A stretch of 64,000 nucleotides of DNA. Source: an uncultured Mycoplasmatota bacterium (GTDB lineage: Bacteria > Bacillota_I > Bacilli_A > RF39 > UBA660). A program made the position numbers and the translations under genes. Positions within the stretch are counted from its first letter, which is position 1. Every line of letters begins with the position of its first letter. The stretch is taken from assembly GCA_900552495.1 (NCBI GenBank), contig URZY01000006.1:50734-114733 (forward strand). Reading direction: 5' to 3'. The notes under the pieces were generated by a model. That model was not told where the DNA came from and searched no databases. It saw only the letters and a list, made by a program, of their open reading frames with translations. This document shows, one piece after another, positions 48,556-58,269 of the stretch.

Positions 48556-49050
48556 ATGGCAAGTGAAGCAATCTTAAAGCAAAAACAAGTTATAATTGAT
48601 GAGATTAAAGAACGTGTTAATGCTGCAAAGACTATCGTTTTATTCGATTATCGTGGTATTACTGATAGTGAGGCTAAAGAATTACGTATTAAATTAAGAG
48701 AAAGTAATTCTGATTATAAAGTATATAAGAATACTTTAATGGCTCGTGCTTTCAATGAGTTAGGTATTGAACTTAATGAGGGATTGACTGGGCCAAGTGC
48801 ATTTGCATTTGGTGAAGATCAAATTGCTCCAATTAAAACATTATCTGAATTCGCTAAAGAACACCCAGCATTAGTTTTAAAAGTAGGGATTGTTGATGGT
48901 GAGAAAGCTGATGCAGCTAAATTGGCTGAATATGCTACTATTCCATCTAGAGATGGTCTACTTACTATGCTTGCTGGTGGTATGATTGGTATCGCAAGAG
49001 ACCTTTCAATTTGCTTAGACTTATATAGTCAACAAAAAGAAGAAAATTAA
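48556..49050 (+). CDS. rplJ: 50S ribosomal protein L10
   Basis: 164 residues from ATG 48556 with AAGGAGGTG; the 11-codon longer frame runs through the leader and is rejected. KTIVLFDYRGITDSEAKELR and VYKNTLMARAF are typical. Base of the L12 stalk and autoregulator of its own leader. Confidence 0.96.
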   Translation: MASEAILKQKQVIIDEIKERVNAAKTIVLFDYRGITDSEAKELRIKLRESNSDYKVYKNTLMARAFNELGIELNEGLTGPSAFAFGEDQIAPIKTLSEFAKEHPALVLKVGIVDGEKADAAKLAEYATIPSRDGLLTMLAGGMIGIARDLSICLDLYSQQKEEN

Positions 49051-49074
49051 TAAAAATTGTAGGAGGAAAAGAAA

Positions 49075-49443
49075 ATGGCTAAATTAACAAGAGATGAATT
49101 TATCAGTAGTTTAAAAGAAATGACATTATTAGAAATCAAAGAATTAGTAGATGCAATGAAAGAAGAATTTGGTGTTGATCCAAGTGCTGTAGCAGTAGCT
49201 GCACCAGCTGCTGGAGCTGCTGCTGATGCTGCTCCAAGCACAGTTACAGTATCAATCGCTGATGCTGGAGCTGCTAAAGTTGCAGTTATTAAAGTAATTA
49301 AAGAAATTACTGGTTTAGGTTTAAAAGAATCTAAAGATATTGTTGATAATAATGGTGTTGTTAAAGAAAATATTGCAGTTGCAGAAGCTGATGAAATTAA
49401 AGCTAAGCTTGAAGAAGCTGGAGCTACTGTTGAAGTTAAATAA
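49075..49443 (+). CDS. rplL: 50S ribosomal protein L7/L12
   Basis: 122 residues. N-terminal dimerisation domain, Ala-rich hinge (about 40-55) and C-terminal domain with KVAVIKVIKEITGLGLKESK. Recruits translation GTPases. 24 bases after rplJ with GGAGG. Confidence 0.97.
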   Translation: MAKLTRDEFISSLKEMTLLEIKELVDAMKEEFGVDPSAVAVAAPAAGAAADAAPSTVTVSIADAGAAKVAVIKVIKEITGLGLKESKDIVDNNGVVKENIAVAEADEIKAKLEEAGATVEVK

Positions 49444-49464
49444 TCAAAATAGTTTTAGTTAATA

Positions 49465-49495
49465 AAATATCCACAATCTTGTGGATATTTTTGTT
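49465..49495 (+). terminator. Rho-independent terminator of rplJL
   Basis: AAATATCCACA / TGTGGATATTT with a four-base loop and T-rich tail. A second, weaker hairpin (GTCAAA / TTTGAC, 49526-49544) follows. Confidence 0.88.
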
Positions 49496-49538
49496 TTTAT
49501 AACAATTAGTAAAAATATGTAAAAAAGTCAAAAAATGT

Positions 49539-49567
49539 TTGACTTTTCTTTTCTTTTAGTGTATTAT
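49539..49567 (+). promoter_or_regulatory. Promoter of the rsmC-like gene
   Basis: TTGACT, 17 bases, TATTAT. The -35 is inside the second hairpin after rplL. Confidence 0.65.
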
Positions 49568-49579
49568 ATGTTTCGAAAG

Positions 49580-49626
49580 GAAGAAAACTAAGGATTTTTA
49601 TGCAGTTTTCTTCTTCTTTTTTTTTC
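49580..49626 (+). terminator. Attenuator-like hairpin in the rsmC leader
   Basis: GAAGAAAACT / AGTTTTCTTC with a 14-base loop, then TTC and a run of T. It begins a few bases after the predicted transcript start and ends 20 bases before the ATG, so transcripts must read through it. Confidence 0.7.
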
Positions 49627-49645
49627 AAATAAAAAGGAGATTAAA

Positions 49646-50236
49646 ATGGGTCAGTATTTTACTAATGAGAACTTACCTAGTAATGTTCGGAAAACTGAGT
49701 GTGTAGTATCTGGTAGAAAGTTTGTCTTCCTGACAGATAATGGAGTTTTTTCAAAAGACGGTTTGGATTTTGGCAGTAGACTTCTTCTTGAGACAATCCC
49801 GCTTGAAGAAGTTGGAGGCAAAATTCTTGATATGGGTTGCGGTTATGGAGTATTTGGTATAGTTATTAGTAAACTTACACAAGCACATGTTGATATGGTT
49901 GATGTTAATTTGCGTGCTCTTCATTTAGCACAAAGAAATATTAAGGAGAATCATGTTAAAGATATTAATGTGTTTGAAAGTAATGTTTATGAGAAAATTT
50001 CAGGGAAATACTCTAGTATTATTACTAATCCTCCGATAAGGGCTGGTAAAAAAGTAGTCTATGATATAGTGATGAATGCAAAAGATTACTTAGAAGAGAA
50101 TGGGAAGCTTTTCTTAGTTATTCGAAAGGAACAAGGTGCTAAATCGCTAATTGTCGACTTACAAAAAATTTATAATGTAAAAGTATTAGGAAAGAAAAAA
50201 GGTTTTTTCATTTTAGAATGCAGTATTTGCAATTGA
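49646..50236 (+). CDS. ybxB: Class I SAM methyltransferase, RsmC/YbxB family
   Basis: 196 residues. Motif I LDMGCGYGVFGI, motif IV SIITNPPIRAG as in RsmC (NPPFHxG), and a short C-terminus. B. subtilis YbxB is encoded at the same place between rplL and rpoB. Related enzymes methylate guanine N2 in 16S rRNA (m2G1207 in E. coli). AAGGAGA before ATG. The rpoB promoter overlaps its stop codon. Confidence 0.9.
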   Translation: MGQYFTNENLPSNVRKTECVVSGRKFVFLTDNGVFSKDGLDFGSRLLLETIPLEEVGGKILDMGCGYGVFGIVISKLTQAHVDMVDVNLRALHLAQRNIKENHVKDINVFESNVYEKISGKYSSIITNPPIRAGKKVVYDIVMNAKDYLEENGKLFLVIRKEQGAKSLIVDLQKIYNVKVLGKKKGFFILECSICN

Positions 50237-50261
50237 CTAATTAGTATACTTGTGTTATTAA
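50233..50261 (+). promoter_or_regulatory. Promoter of rpoBC
   Basis: TTGACT, 17 bases, TATTAA with TG extension (TGTTATTAA). Confidence 0.65.
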
Positions 50262-50331
50262 TAGAAGTTGCAACGTATTTTAAATGAAGTATGTTTTTTC
50301 AAAAAAATCATTAAGTGTGGGGTGAATATTA

Positions 50332-53300
50332 GTGGCATTTAAAATTACAAAAAGTGGAGATCACAGAGAAAGACGTAATTTCTCTAAAATTAGAAATGCT
50401 TATGAGTTGAAAGACTTATTAGAAATTCAAAAAAAATCATACCAATGGTTTATTGAAACAGGTATCAAAGAAGTATTCCAAGACTTATTTCCAGTAGAAA
50501 ATTTCTCTGGAACTTTATCGCTTGAATTTGGAGATTACCATTTTGATGAGCCAAGATACTCAATTAAAGAGAGCAAAGATCGTGAAACAACATATTCTGC
50601 ACCTTTACGAGTAGAAGTTCGTTTATTTAATCGTGAAACTGGCGAGGTAAAAGAACAAGAAATCTTTATGGGTGATATGCCAATTATGACAGATAGTGGT
50701 ACGTTTGTTATTAATGGTGCTGAACGTGTTATAGTTTCACAATTAGTTCGTTCTCCAAGCGTTTATTTTAATCGTGAAATTGATAAGAATGGACGTGAGT
50801 TAATTACTTCCCAAATTATACCAACACGTGGTACTTGGTTAGAGTTTGAAACTGATGCAAGAGATGTATTATATGTTCGAATTGATCGTACAAGAAAAGT
50901 TACTTTGACAACTTTATTACGAGCATTTGGTTTATCTTCAGATGATGAAATCTTAGCTATGTTCGGAGAAGATGATTATCTAAAAAATACTATTGCTAAG
51001 GACTCTACTAAGAATACAGATGAAGCTCTAATTGAAATTTATGAGAAACTAAGACCAGGAGAACCAGCAACATTAGATTCTTCTAAAAACCAAATCATTA
51101 CTAGATTCTTTGATGAATTTAGATATGATTTAGCTCGAGTTGGTCGTTATAAGTTTAATCGTAAATTAAATGTAGCAGATCGTTTATTAGATCAAACTTT
51201 AGCAGAAGATATTACTGATGGTGATACAGTAGTATTTGAAAAAGGTACTAAGATTACTAAGGCAAATTTAGAAGAATTAAAGAAAGCTTTAGCAAATGGG
51301 TTTGGTTTAACAGAGGTTACTGTTAATGAAGAACTAGATGATTATAACAAAGTTCAAATTGTTAAGATTTATGATCCAAATGATAAGAAAAAGAAAATTG
51401 CTGTTATTGGTAATGATCAAAGTATAGATGTTAAGAGATTGACTATTTCTGACGTTTATGCTTCAGTATCTTATTATCTAAATCTTTTACAAGGTGTTGG
51501 AAATTTTGATGAAATTGACCATTTAGGAAATAGACGTATTCGTCAAGTTGGTGAATTACTACAAAATCAATTTAGAATTGGTGTTTCACGTATGGAAAGG
51601 GTTATTCGTGAAAGAATGACTACTCAGGAAATGGAAGATGTTACACCAAAGACATTAATTAATATTCGCCCAGTAACGGCGGCAATGAAAGAGTTTTTTG
51701 GTAGTTCACAACTTTCTCAATTTATGGATCAAACCAATCCAATTGCAGAACTTACAAATAAACGTCGTTTATCTGCGTTAGGTCCAGGAGGGCTTTCTCG
51801 TGATCGTGCGGGAGTAGAAGTACGTGACGTTAACTCATCACATTATGGTCGTATCTGTCCAATTGAGTCTCCAGAAGGACCAAATATCGGACTTATTACT
51901 TCACTTGCAAGTTATGCAAAAATTGATGAATATGGATTTATTATGACTCCTTATCGAAAAGTTGTTGACAAAAAGATTACGGATGAGGTTGTCTATTTAA
52001 CAGCTGATGAAGAATTAGATTATATTATTTCTCAATCAACAGTTGAAACAAGTGAAGAAAATGTTATTATTGAAGAACAAGTAAATGCTCGTTTCCGTGG
52101 GGAAAATATTTTAGCTAAACCAGAACAAGTTGATTATATTGATGTTAGTCCGCAACAAGTAGTTTCTGTGACTACAAGTTGTATTCCGTTCCTAGAGCAT
52201 GATGATGCGACTCGTGCATTGATGGGAGCAAACATGCAACGTCAAGCAATGCCTTTAATAAAGACAGAAGCTCCATATGTTGGAACTGGTGTTGAGTTTA
52301 TAGCTGCAAAAGATTCAGGTGTTGAAATTGTTGCTAAGGCTGATGGTATTGTTGAATATGTTGATGCTAAGAAAATAGTAGTAAAAACTAAAGAAGGAAA
52401 AGATACTTATAAATTAGCTAATTTTGAGTTGGCAAACTCAAGTATTTGTTCACATCAACGACCTATTGTCCATGTTGGTGATAAGGTTGTTGCTGGTAAA
52501 ACAATTCTTGCCGATGGTAATTCTACTGATAAAGGTGAATTAGCCTTAGGTAAGAATATGACAGTTGCATTTATGACATTTAATGGTTATAACTATGAAG
52601 ATGCAATTATTTTGAATGAGAATTTAGTAAAAGATGATAAATATACGTCTTTGCATCTAGAAGATTATGAGATGCAATGCCGTGAAACTAAGTTAGGTCC
52701 TGAAGAAATTACGAGAGATATTCCTAATGTTAGTGAAGAAGCCCGTCGTAATTTAGATGAAAATGGTATTGTTACAATTGGTACTGAGGTACATGAGGGT
52801 GATATTTTAGTTGGTAAAGTTACTCCTAAGGGAATGGCTGAACTTACTTCAGAAGAAAAATTGTTACATGCAATTTTTGGAGAAAAGACTAGGGAAGTTC
52901 GTGATACATCACTTCGTGTTCCACATGGTGGTGATGGTATTGTTCATGATATTAAGATTTATTCTCGTAAAGATAATGACGAATTACCAGCTGGAGTTAG
53001 CAAAGTAATTCGAGTTTATATAATTCAAAAACGTAAGATCCAAGTTGGAGATAAGATGTCTGGACGTCATGGTAATAAAGGTGTTATTTCTTTAGTACTT
53101 CCACAAGAAGATATGCCTTATTTACCAGATGGTACGCCTGTTGATATTATGTTAAATCCTCAAGGTGTTCCATCTCGTATGAACTTTGGACAAATTCTAG
53201 AAATTCATATGGGTATGGCTTGTAAAAAGTTGGGTGTTCATATTGCTACTCCAGTATTTGACGGTGCACAAATTAGTGACATTCAAGATATGATGAAAGA

Positions 53301-53946
53301 AGCCGGTATGGATGAAGATGGAAAGACAATTTTATATGATGGTCGAACTGGTGAGCCTTTTGATCATCGTATAGCAGTTGGAGTAATGTATATGATTAAA
53401 TTACATCACATGGTTGATGATAAGTTACATGCTCGTTCAACAGGACCATATTCATTAGTTACACAACAACCACTTGGTGGTAAAGCACAATTTGGTGGAC
53501 AAAGATTTGGTGAAATGGAAGTTTGGGCGTTGTATGCATATGGTGCAGCACATACATTACAAGAAATTTTAACTGTTAAGTCAGACGATGTAGTTGGTCG
53601 TGTAAAAGTATATGAGTCAATTATTAAAGGTCAAGAAATAAATAGAGCTGGTGTTCCAGAATCATTTAGAGTATTGATGAAAGAATTCCAAGCTTTGGGT
53701 CTAGATATTTCAATTATTAATGATGAAGGAGAAACCTTACAATTAAAAGAAATAGAAGAGGCTGAAGATAAAGAGGATATGAATACTTCTATTGAGGAAG
53801 TAGAAAGTCCGGCAGTTGAAATTACAAATTTAGAAAACGACGAAGAAACAGATGAAGATGTTGAAGATGAAGAATTCGATGATGAATTTGAAGATGATGA
53901 TTTTGAAGAAAACGAAGAAGTAGATGAGGAAGGAGCTGATCTTTAA
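50332..53946 (+). CDS. rpoB: DNA-directed RNA polymerase subunit beta
   Basis: 1204 residues from GTG 50332. The rifampicin pocket reads FGSSQLSQFMDQTNP and LTNKRRLSALGPGG, the susceptible form. NIGLITSLASYA, KMSGRHGNKGVIS and GGKAQFGGQRFGEMEVWALYAYGA are canonical. After the usual end (about 1140) is a strongly acidic tail of some 60 residues (Glu/Asp-rich), as in several Bacillota but long. The TAA overlaps the rpoC ATG by one base. Confidence 0.98.
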   Translation: MAFKITKSGDHRERRNFSKIRNAYELKDLLEIQKKSYQWFIETGIKEVFQDLFPVENFSGTLSLEFGDYHFDEPRYSIKESKDRETTYSAPLRVEVRLFNRETGEVKEQEIFMGDMPIMTDSGTFVINGAERVIVSQLVRSPSVYFNREIDKNGRELITSQIIPTRGTWLEFETDARDVLYVRIDRTRKVTLTTLLRAFGLSSDDEILAMFGEDDYLKNTIAKDSTKNTDEALIEIYEKLRPGEPATLDSSKNQIITRFFDEFRYDLARVGRYKFNRKLNVADRLLDQTLAEDITDGDTVVFEKGTKITKANLEELKKALANGFGLTEVTVNEELDDYNKVQIVKIYDPNDKKKKIAVIGNDQSIDVKRLTISDVYASVSYYLNLLQGVGNFDEIDHLGNRRIRQVGELLQNQFRIGVSRMERVIRERMTTQEMEDVTPKTLINIRPVTAAMKEFFGSSQLSQFMDQTNPIAELTNKRRLSALGPGGLSRDRAGVEVRDVNSSHYGRICPIESPEGPNIGLITSLASYAKIDEYGFIMTPYRKVVDKKITDEVVYLTADEELDYIISQSTVETSEENVIIEEQVNARFRGENILAKPEQVDYIDVSPQQVVSVTTSCIPFLEHDDATRALMGANMQRQAMPLIKTEAPYVGTGVEFIAAKDSGVEIVAKADGIVEYVDAKKIVVKTKEGKDTYKLANFELANSSICSHQRPIVHVGDKVVAGKTILADGNSTDKGELALGKNMTVAFMTFNGYNYEDAIILNENLVKDDKYTSLHLEDYEMQCRETKLGPEEITRDIPNVSEEARRNLDENGIVTIGTEVHEGDILVGKVTPKGMAELTSEEKLLHAIFGEKTREVRDTSLRVPHGGDGIVHDIKIYSRKDNDELPAGVSKVIRVYIIQKRKIQVGDKMSGRHGNKGVISLVLPQEDMPYLPDGTPVDIMLNPQGVPSRMNFGQILEIHMGMACKKLGVHIATPVFDGAQISDIQDMMKEAGMDEDGKTILYDGRTGEPFDHRIAVGVMYMIKLHHMVDDKLHARSTGPYSLVTQQPLGGKAQFGGQRFGEMEVWALYAYGAAHTLQEILTVKSDDVVGRVKVYESIIKGQEINRAGVPESFRVLMKEFQALGLDISIINDEGETLQLKEIEEAEDKEDMNTSIEEVESPAVEITNLENDEETDEDVEDEEFDDEFEDDDFEENEEVDEEGADL

Positions 53947-56900
53947 TGATAGAAGTTAATAAATTTGAAGCATTAAAAATTGGAATTGCTTCTCCTGAAA
54001 AAATTCGTGAGTGGTCTTATGGTGAAGTAAAAAAACCAGAGACTATTAATTATCGTACACTTCGTCCAGAACGTGATGGACTATTCTGTGAAAAGATTTT
54101 TGGACCTACTAAAGATTTCGAATGTGCTTGTGGTAAATATAAGCGTGTTCGTTATAAAAATATTGTATGTGATAGATGTGGAGTAGAAGTTACTCGTGCT
54201 AAAGTGCGTCGTGAACGTATGGGACATATTGAGTTAGCTACTCCAGTATCTCATATTTGGTTCTTTAAAGGTGTTCCATCTCGAATGGGATTAGTTCTTG
54301 ATATGAGTCCAAGAGATCTAGAAGAAGTTTTATACTTTGTTAGCTATGTAGTAATTGATAAAGGAAATGCACCTTTAGAAAATAAACAGACTTTGTCAGA
54401 AAAAGAATACCGTGCCTACTATGAAAAATATGGAACAGGTTTTAGAGTTGGAATGGGTGCAGAGGCAATTAAGGAACTTTTAAGTAAGGTTGATTTGGCT
54501 AAAGAGATAGAAGAGATTTCAAAAGAATTGGAGACTGCTCAAGGCCAAAAAAGAACACGCTTGCTAAAGAGACTTGATGTTTTAGATGCCTTCTATCAAT
54601 CAGGAAATAAGCCTGAATGGATGATTATGGATTGCATTCCTGTTATTCCACCAGAATTAAGACCGATGATTCAATTAGATGGTGGTAGATTTGCTACTTC
54701 TGATTTGAATGATTTGTATAGACGAGTTATTAATCGTAATAATCGTTTAAAGAAGTTAATTGATTTGGGTGCACCTGGAATTATTATTCAAAATGAAAAG
54801 CGTATGTTACAAGAAGCTGTTGATGCATTGTTTGATAATGGTCGTCGTGGTAGATCTGTAACTGGAGCTGGAAATAGACCACTTAAGTCTTTATCTAGTA
54901 TGTTAAAAGGTAAGCAGGGACGTTTCCGTCAAAATTTATTAGGTAAACGTGTTGATTATTCAGGACGTTCAGTTATTGTAGTTGGACCATCTTTAAAGAT
55001 GTATCAATGCGGTATTCCAAAAGAAATGGCTTTGGAATTATTTAAGCCACATGTTATTAATGGTTTAGTAAGTAAAGATATAGCCCATAATATTAAAGCT
55101 GCTAAGAGACTTATTGATAATCAAGATCCTGTTGTTTGGGATATAGTTGAAGAAGTAATTAAAGAACATCCAGTTATGTTAAACCGTGCTCCAACTTTAC
55201 ATAGACTTGGTATTCAAGCTTTTGAACCGATCTTAGTTGGTGGAAAAGCAATTCGTCTTCATCCATTAGTTTGTCCAGCGTTTAATGCTGACTTTGATGG
55301 AGATCAGATGGCTGTGCATGTACCATTATCAGAAGAGGCTCAAGCAGAGGCAAGAATGTTAATGTTAGGTTCAAATAACATTTTACATCCAAAATCTGGA
55401 GATCCAATTGTTACTCCTTCACAAGATATGGTTTTAGGTAATTATTATATTACTATGGAAAAAGCTGGTTTAGAAGGAGAAGGACGTGTGTTTAGAAACT
55501 CTAATGAAGCGTTAATGGCTTATGAAAGACGTGAGATTACTTTACATACACGTATTGCTATTCCAGTGGATTCTTTTAAATATAAATTGTTTACAGAGAA
55601 TCAAAAAGGAAAATATTTGGTTACAACTGTTGGTAAAATTAAATTTAATGAGATTTTACCAGATTCATTTGCATATATTAATGAACCAACTGATGATAAT
55701 ATTTCAAACATTACACCAAATAAGTATTTCTTAGAAAAAGGTACTAATATTCCTGAGGCAATAGCTGAAATGCCATTAGTTAAACCATTTGCTAAAGGCA
55801 CTTTAGAAAAAGTTATTGCACAGGTATTTAAACGTTATAAAACAACTGAGACTTCTACAATGCTTGATAAGATGAAAGACTTAGGATTCTATTATTCAAC
55901 TATTGCGGGTATTACAGTTAGTATGGGTGATGTTAAATTAAGTCAAAATAAACCTCAAATTGTTGATGAAGCACAAAAGATGGTTGACAAGATCAATAAA
56001 CAGTATAAACGTGGTTTAATTACAGAAGATGAACGTTATAATAAAGTAATTGAGACATGGAATAATGCAAAAGATGAAGTACAAGCTGAGTTACAAGAAA
56101 TTGCAAATAGTGATTTAGATAATCCAATCTTTATGATGATGCATTCTAAAGCGCGTGGTAATATTTCTAACTTTACTCAAGTTGCTGGTATGCGTGGTAT
56201 CATGGCTAAACCAGATGGTTCATCAGTTGAAATTCCGGTTTTATCAAACTTTATTGAAGGCCTTTCAGTTTCTGAATTCTTCTTATCTACGCATGGTGCT
56301 CGTAAGGGTTCTGCTGATACAGCACTTAAGACAGCAGATTCAGGATACTTGACTCGCCGTTTGGTTGATGTTTCTCAGGATATGATTGTAAGAGAAGAAG
56401 ACTGTGGAACCGATCAAGGTGTTGTTGTTCGAGCTTTTGTTAATGAAAAGACAGGAACAGTAATTGAAAGCTTACGTGATCGTATTGTTGGTCGTTATGC
56501 TAATAAGAAGATTGTTCATCCTGAAACAAAAGAAATGATTGTTGATAAGTTACAAATGATTACAGAATCATTAGCAGATAAGATTATTGCTGCCGGAATT
56601 GAAGAAGTTGAAATACGTACAATCTTGACATGTAATACCGTTGGTGGGGTATGTCAAAAATGTTATGGTCGTAACTTAGCAACTGGAAATTTAGTTGAAA
56701 TTGGTGAGGCTGTTGGAGTTATGGCAGCACAATCTATAGGTGAACCTGGTACACAACTTACTATGCGTACATTCCATACTGGTGGAGTTGCTGGTGTTGA
56801 AGATATTACTCAAGGTCTTCCTCGTGTTCAAGAGTTATTTGAAGCACGTAATCCAAAAGGTAAAGCAACGATTGCTGAGATTGATGGAACGGTTACTAAA

Positions 56901-57578
56901 ATTAAAGAAGATCATGGTAAGTATAAAATTAGTATTACAAATAAGTTAGAAACAAAAGAACATGTTACTAACTATGGTTCAAAACTTTGCGTTGATAAAG
57001 GAACCGAAGTTCATTGTGGAGATAGACTTACAGAAGGTGCTATTAGCCCTAAAGAATTATTGGCTGTTACAGATCCAATTACAACGCAAGAGTATGTATT
57101 AAAAGAAGTACAACATACATATCGTTCTCAAGGTGTTGATATTTCAGATAAACATATTGAAATTATTGCACGTAGAATGATTAGTAAGATTAGAATTGTT
57201 GAAGGTGGAGATACACGTTTCTTACCAGGAGCACTTGTTAACTTCCGTGAATTTACAGAAGGTAATAAAGAAGCTGTAATTATGGGTAAAAAGCCAGCAC
57301 TTGGAAAACCAATCTTATTAGGTATTACAAAAGCTGCGCTAGAAACAGATTCATTCTTATCAGCTGCGTCATTCCAAGAAACAACACGTATTTTAACTGA
57401 TGCTGCTATTAAGGGTAAAGTTGATCCATTATTTGGGTTGAAGGAAAATGTCCTTATTGGTAAACTTATTCCTGCTGGTACAGGTAGTAAAGCATATCGT
57501 GATGTTGATTATGAATTGCAAACTGAGTTTATGGATGAAGAGCCACTAGAAAAATTAGAAGATCAATTTATGGAGTAG
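53946..57578 (+). CDS. rpoC: DNA-directed RNA polymerase subunit beta'
   Basis: 1210 residues. Zinc ribbon CACGKYKRVRYKNIVCDRCG, catalytic magnesium loop NADFDGDQMAVH, bridge helix and trigger loop (GEPGTQLTMRTFHTGGVAG), and the second zinc site (CGTDQG..., CNTVGGVCQKCYG). Standard length for Bacillota. Its end carries a terminator. Confidence 0.98.
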   Translation: MIEVNKFEALKIGIASPEKIREWSYGEVKKPETINYRTLRPERDGLFCEKIFGPTKDFECACGKYKRVRYKNIVCDRCGVEVTRAKVRRERMGHIELATPVSHIWFFKGVPSRMGLVLDMSPRDLEEVLYFVSYVVIDKGNAPLENKQTLSEKEYRAYYEKYGTGFRVGMGAEAIKELLSKVDLAKEIEEISKELETAQGQKRTRLLKRLDVLDAFYQSGNKPEWMIMDCIPVIPPELRPMIQLDGGRFATSDLNDLYRRVINRNNRLKKLIDLGAPGIIIQNEKRMLQEAVDALFDNGRRGRSVTGAGNRPLKSLSSMLKGKQGRFRQNLLGKRVDYSGRSVIVVGPSLKMYQCGIPKEMALELFKPHVINGLVSKDIAHNIKAAKRLIDNQDPVVWDIVEEVIKEHPVMLNRAPTLHRLGIQAFEPILVGGKAIRLHPLVCPAFNADFDGDQMAVHVPLSEEAQAEARMLMLGSNNILHPKSGDPIVTPSQDMVLGNYYITMEKAGLEGEGRVFRNSNEALMAYERREITLHTRIAIPVDSFKYKLFTENQKGKYLVTTVGKIKFNEILPDSFAYINEPTDDNISNITPNKYFLEKGTNIPEAIAEMPLVKPFAKGTLEKVIAQVFKRYKTTETSTMLDKMKDLGFYYSTIAGITVSMGDVKLSQNKPQIVDEAQKMVDKINKQYKRGLITEDERYNKVIETWNNAKDEVQAELQEIANSDLDNPIFMMMHSKARGNISNFTQVAGMRGIMAKPDGSSVEIPVLSNFIEGLSVSEFFLSTHGARKGSADTALKTADSGYLTRRLVDVSQDMIVREEDCGTDQGVVVRAFVNEKTGTVIESLRDRIVGRYANKKIVHPETKEMIVDKLQMITESLADKIIAAGIEEVEIRTILTCNTVGGVCQKCYGRNLATGNLVEIGEAVGVMAAQSIGEPGTQLTMRTFHTGGVAGVEDITQGLPRVQELFEARNPKGKATIAEIDGTVTKIKEDHGKYKISITNKLETKEHVTNYGSKLCVDKGTEVHCGDRLTEGAISPKELLAVTDPITTQEYVLKEVQHTYRSQGVDISDKHIEIIARRMISKIRIVEGGDTRFLPGALVNFREFTEGNKEAVIMGKKPALGKPILLGITKAALETDSFLSAASFQETTRILTDAAIKGKVDPLFGLKENVLIGKLIPAGTGSKAYRDVDYELQTEFMDEEPLEKLEDQFME

Positions 57579-57597
57579 AGAAATCTACTCTTTTTTT
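57573..57597 (+). terminator. Terminator overlapping the rpoC stop
   Basis: GAGTAGA / TCTACTC with loop GAAA and seven T. Confidence 0.95.
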
Positions 57598-57697
57598 GTT
57601 TTTATAATACATTTTTTGTTATTTAAAGTGGCTAAAAAATCTAAAAACATTTAAATCAATGAATCTACTTTTTTTTAAAAATATTTTAATACTTTTG

Positions 57698-57726
57698 TTG
57701 ACTTTAACATACTTTAGTGATATATT
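57698..57726 (+). promoter_or_regulatory. Promoter of the str operon (rpsL-rpsG-fusA)
   Basis: TTGACT, 17 bases, TATATT, giving a leader of about 90 bases. Confidence 0.75.
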
Positions 57727-57743
57727 ATAACTGCTGATTAAAT

Positions 57744-57768
57744 AGCTTTGCTTGTGCAAAGTTTTATT
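57744..57768 (+). promoter_or_regulatory. Leader hairpin before rpsL
   Basis: CTTTGC / GCAAAG with loop TTGT and a T-rich tail; a possible attenuator or protein-binding site. Confidence 0.5.
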
Positions 57769-57820
57769 TAAAGGGTAAAATGATACACCTGGATATGTGT
57801 AAAGAAAGGAGATATATTTT

Positions 57821-58234
57821 ATGCCTACAATTAACCAATTAGTTCGCAAAAGTCGTAAAGACAAAGTGAGAAAGAGTAAGGCACCAGTGTTAGGTGTTGG
57901 TTTAAATACTATTAAGAAAAAAACTACTGATACAAATGCTCCTCAAAAACGTGGAGTTTGTACTCGTGTTGGTACTAAAACACCTAAGAAGCCAAACTCA
58001 GCTTTGCGTAAGTACGCTCGTGTACGTTTATCAAATGGTAAGGAAGTTGATACTTACATCCCAGGAATTGGACATAACTTACAAGAACACAGTGTTGTAT
58101 TAATTCGTGGTGGACGTGTTAAGGACTTAATCGGAGTTCGTTATCACATCATTCGTGGTACACTAGATACTGCTGGAGTTAAAGATCGTAAGCAAGGACG
58201 TAGTAAATACGGTGCTAAAAGACCTAAAAATTAA
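57821..58234 (+). CDS. rpsL: 30S ribosomal protein S12
   Basis: 137 residues. The decoding-centre loops TKTPKKPNSALRKYARVRL and GGRVKDLIGVRYHIIRG are wild type for streptomycin response. AAAGGAGA precedes the ATG. First gene of the str operon. Confidence 0.98.
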   Translation: MPTINQLVRKSRKDKVRKSKAPVLGVGLNTIKKKTTDTNAPQKRGVCTRVGTKTPKKPNSALRKYARVRLSNGKEVDTYIPGIGHNLQEHSVVLIRGGRVKDLIGVRYHIIRGTLDTAGVKDRKQGRSKYGAKRPKN

Positions 58235-58269
58235 TTTTGATAGAAATATAGTGAAGGGAGGAATAAAAA

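Noticed and set aside
49500..49550. DnaA box in the rplL terminator (ATATCCACA)
   Set aside because: First base differs from the consensus, and the sequence is explained by the terminator stem.
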